Below are positions 61,832 through 64,000 of a stretch of 64,000 nt of DNA, one piece after another. The position numbers were made by a program, and so were the translations under genes. The first letter of the stretch is position 1, and each line of letters begins with the position of its first letter. This stretch comes from JANPIX01 sp031425195. Its GTDB lineage: Bacteria; Pseudomonadota; Alphaproteobacteria; Rhodobacterales; Rhodobacteraceae. The DNA is taken from NCBI GenBank assembly GCA_031425195.1, contig JANPIX010000001.1, forward strand, positions 62,001 to 126,000. The letters are read 5' to 3'. The notes under the pieces are model-generated. The model saw only the letters and a list, made by a program, of their open reading frames with translations, ran no database searches and had not been told where the DNA came from.

Positions 61832-62998
61832 TCATCCGCCAAACGCCCGCAGCAACTGACGGCTGATGATGTGGCGCTGAATCTCGGAAGTGCCTTCCCA
61901 GATGCGTTCGACCCGCGCGTCGCGCCAGATGCGTTCCAGCGGCAGATCATCCATCAGGCCCATGCCACCGTGAATCTGAATGGCTTCGTCCGCGACCGTC
62001 GCCAGCACCTCGCTCGCCTTCAGTTTGGCCATGGCCATGTCGGCATCGGTCACCGTCTTCTGATCGAACCGCCATGCGGCATCCCACGTCAACAACTCGG
62101 CGGCTCGCAGTTCCATGGCCATATCGGCCAGTTTGAACGAAACGCCTTGAAATTTGCCGATGGCCTGGCCGAACTGCTGGCGTTCTGCGGCATAGGCGAT
62201 GGCAAGCTGCAATGCGCGGTCGGCCCGGCCCAGACAGGTGGCCGCGACTTGCAGACGCGTGGCCCCCAGCCATTCGTTCGCAACCTCAAACCCCTTGTGC
62301 ACCTCGCCCAGCACCTGTGCGGCGGGCAGCCTGCAATTGTCGAACTCGAGGATCGAATTGGTATATCCCCGGTGACTGACGTTGCCATAGCCGTTCCGCA
62401 CAGCAAAGCCAGGGGTGCCCTTGTCGACGAAAAAGGCGGTGATCCGTTTCTTCGGGCCACGCGGTGTCGTCTCTTCGCCGGTTGCCATGAAGACGATGGC
62501 AAAGCCCGCGATGTCGGCATGGCTGATGAAATGCTTGGTTCCGTTCAGAACCCAGTCACCGCCGTCTTCGGCACGCGCCGTGGCCTTCATTCCGCGCAAA
62601 TCAGACCCGGCACCCGGTTCCGTCATCGCAAGGCAATCCCATGTTTCGCCCCGGATGCAGGGCATCAGATACCGTTCCTTCTGTTCCGCAGTACCAGCAA
62701 GCAAGATGTTCGACGGCCGCGCCACGCAAGTCCAGTGAAGCGCGTAATTCGCCCGGCCAAGTTCGCGTTCGTACAGCAACCACGTCAGGGTATCGAGCCC
62801 GGCCCCCCCAACCTCGGCAGGCATGTTCGCGGCGTACAGCCCGGCGGCGATGGCCTTGGCCTGCACATCGCGGATCACTTCCATCGGCAGATGGCCTGTG
62901 CGTTCCACCAATGCCTCGTGCGGATAGAGTTCGGCCTCGACAAAGGCGCGTGTCGTTTCCGCCACCATGCGCTGTTCGTCGGTCAGACCAAAGTGCAT
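61832..62998 (-). CDS. Acyl-CoA dehydrogenase (CaiA-like)
   Basis: A 388-residue FAD enzyme of the acyl-CoA dehydrogenase fold. MTEPGAGSDLRGMKATA, ADIAGFAIVF, and IHGGMGLMDDLPLERIWRDARVERIWEGTSEIQRHII at the C-terminus, which contains the catalytic-base region. Context suggests gamma-butyrobetainyl-CoA oxidation or crotonobetainyl-CoA reduction. The ATG overlaps the upstream stop by one base; the GTG three bases earlier is an alternative. Confidence 0.85.
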   Translation of the reverse strand: MHFGLTDEQRMVAETTRAFVEAELYPHEALVERTGHLPMEVIRDVQAKAIAAGLYAANMPAEVGGAGLDTLTWLLYERELGRANYALHWTCVARPSNILLAGTAEQKERYLMPCIRGETWDCLAMTEPGAGSDLRGMKATARAEDGGDWVLNGTKHFISHADIAGFAIVFMATGEETTPRGPKKRITAFFVDKGTPGFAVRNGYGNVSHRGYTNSILEFDNCRLPAAQVLGEVHKGFEVANEWLGATRLQVAATCLGRADRALQLAIAYAAERQQFGQAIGKFQGVSFKLADMAMELRAAELLTWDAAWRFDQKTVTDADMAMAKLKASEVLATVADEAIQIHGGMGLMDDLPLERIWRDARVERIWEGTSEIQRHIISRQLLRAFGG

Positions 62999-64000
62999 CA
63001 CACGCGCCCCCTGCCGACGAACCTGCCCGCGCCATCCGGCAGCGGCAGGCGTCCGTGTGCGGCTGCAATCGGCAGCAACCGGTCAAGCACGGCAGACCCC
63101 GCCGCACAGGTCTTGCCCGCCGCCATGTCGACGTGAAGCAGCATCTGTTCGACTGTCGCCACCACCGTGTCGCCGCGCAGGAGCCGGATGAAGATGTGCA
63201 GCCGTTTCTGATCGGCCATTAGAACCTGAAGCGTGCCAGTCAGCACATCGCCCAGTTTGGCCTCATCCAGATGCACCACATGACTTTCCGCGGTATAATA
63301 GCTATGCCCGCCAGCCACATAGGCCATGTCGGCCCCGATCAGCCGCAAGAAGGCGTCACAGGTTTCGGACCCGGCAAACAGATACCGGCTTTCGGTCATG
63401 TGCCCGTTATAATCGATCCAGCCGGGCAGCACCTGCATCTGCGCCAAGACAAGGGGGGTGCCCTGCGGGGCTGCGTCGTGAAAGGCGGCGGCGCGGCGGG
63501 CGTCGTGTTCCCGCAGCACACGACCTGCGCCCCAGTTGCGGTCTTTCAATGCCCGCAGGAACCCGACCAGATTGCTGTCGCGAATACGTTCCAGTTCGCG
63601 GATGCTGTGATGGCCCGACTGGGCATCCGACTGGCCGGCAATCAGATCGACAAGTTCATCAGTGAATTCAGGCACATCGGTCAGTTTCGTCCAAGGCCAC
63701 TGCAGACACGGGCCGAATTGCGCCATGAAGTGACGCATTCCAGCCTCGCCACCTGCCACGCGGTAGGTTTCGAACAGGCCCATCTGGCCCCAGCGCAGAC
63801 CGAAACCCATGCGGATCGCTTCGTCGATTTCTTCGGTCGTGGCGACCCCGTCCTTGACGAGCCAAAGTGCCTCACGCCAGACCGCCTCCAGAAAGCGATC
63901 GGCGATGTGCGCGTCGATTTCCTTGCGGACGTGGAGCGGGAACATGCCGATTTCGCGGAGCGTTTCCTTAACCTTTTCAACGAGTTCCGGGTTTGTTAAT
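62998..64000 (-). CDS. Carnitine dehydrogenase fused to thioesterase, 5' end outside the window
   Basis: At least 334 codons, open at the right edge; the Rossmann NAD domain is cut off. The visible N-side (LTNPELVEKVKETLREIGMFPLHVRKEIDAHIADRFLEA) is the C-terminal 3-hydroxyacyl-CoA dehydrogenase domain, with MGFGLRWGQMGLFETYRVAGG as in L-carnitine dehydrogenases. The last ~135 residues (VLPGWIDYNGHMTESRYLFAGSE, then VHLDEAKLGDVLTGTLQVL) are a hot-dog thioesterase with the NGHM motif. Such LcdH-thioesterase fusions convert carnitine to 3-dehydrocarnitine and hydrolyse a betainyl-CoA by-product. First visible gene of the operon. Confidence 0.87.
   Translation of the reverse strand, partial: LTNPELVEKVKETLREIGMFPLHVRKEIDAHIADRFLEAVWREALWLVKDGVATTEEIDEAIRMGFGLRWGQMGLFETYRVAGGEAGMRHFMAQFGPCLQWPWTKLTDVPEFTDELVDLIAGQSDAQSGHHSIRELERIRDSNLVGFLRALKDRNWGAGRVLREHDARRAAAFHDAAPQGTPLVLAQMQVLPGWIDYNGHMTESRYLFAGSETCDAFLRLIGADMAYVAGGHSYYTAESHVVHLDEAKLGDVLTGTLQVLMADQKRLHIFIRLLRGDTVVATVEQMLLHVDMAAGKTCAAGSAVLDRLLPIAAAHGRLPLPDGAGRFVGRGRV

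Overview
The window is a high-GC stretch (low sixties percent by eye) from an alphaproteobacterium. The gene families, rhizobial-type rhamnose and inositol loci, RTX proteins, GGAAC-N16-CGTT promoters and strong GC3 bias point to Rhodobacterales, probably the Roseobacter group. It is dense accessory metabolism rather than core genome. I saw no rRNA, tRNA, CRISPR array, prophage or insertion sequence.

Layout. 1-5.9 kb: an RTX-tailed subtilisin-like protease, a fumarylacetoacetate-hydrolase-family enzyme, a small antibiotic-monooxygenase/NIPSNAP-like gene broken by an in-frame TAG, and two DUF2382 stress proteins ending in a textbook terminator. 5.9-15.6 kb (minus strand): a family 1 glycosidase-like protein, then a signalling run of response regulator, hybrid PAS kinase, CHASE3 kinase, Rcp-type regulator, REC-HisKA_2 kinase and a lone periplasmic sugar-binding protein. 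16.2-25.7 kb: phosphoglycolate phosphatase and an inositol locus (LacI regulator, two Gfo/Idh/MocA dehydrogenases, an IolE/MocC-like isomerase, iolD, iolC, iolB, iolJ) with a perfect 16-bp LacI-type operator in the divergent promoter region. 25.9-30.5 kb: a stress cluster of a Thr-rich secreted protein, DUF2243, Mn catalase, an NDH-2-like oxidoreductase, DUF72 and a 46-residue membrane peptide. 30.7-33 kb: glycine betaine demethylase gbcAB. 33-35.7 kb: a hydroxyacid dehydrogenase, an SH3 protein and a cation efflux protein.

35.7-45.1 kb: a basic amino acid ABC transporter divergent from a TetR regulator, an AruH/AruI arginine transaminase pathway pair, a class III aminotransferase and a PuuA-like glutamine synthetase. 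45.2-57.5 kb: an L-rhamnose locus, rhaRSTPQUK plus a GMC oxidoreductase on the minus strand and rhaDI on the plus strand. The divergent region carries a striking symmetric array of six heptamers on a 10-bp period. 57.6-59 kb: an RTX repeat protein. 59-64 kb: a carnitine/crotonobetaine CoA operon (lcdH-thioesterase fusion cut by the window edge, caiA-like, NDP-forming acyl-CoA ligase, caiD-like).

The main unexpected signal is regulatory. Matches to the alphaproteobacterial general-stress (EcfG) promoter, GGAAC-N16/17-(C/G)GTT, lie upstream of the DUF2382 pair, the glycosidase, the Thr-rich protein, Mn catalase and the 46-residue peptide. Two of these sites are near-palindromic and could fire in both directions, which would add DUF2243. 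The window therefore looks like a scattered general-stress regulon interleaved with compatible-solute (betaine, carnitine), polyol and sugar catabolism. Function calls rest on recognised motifs and gene order; no database search was run.
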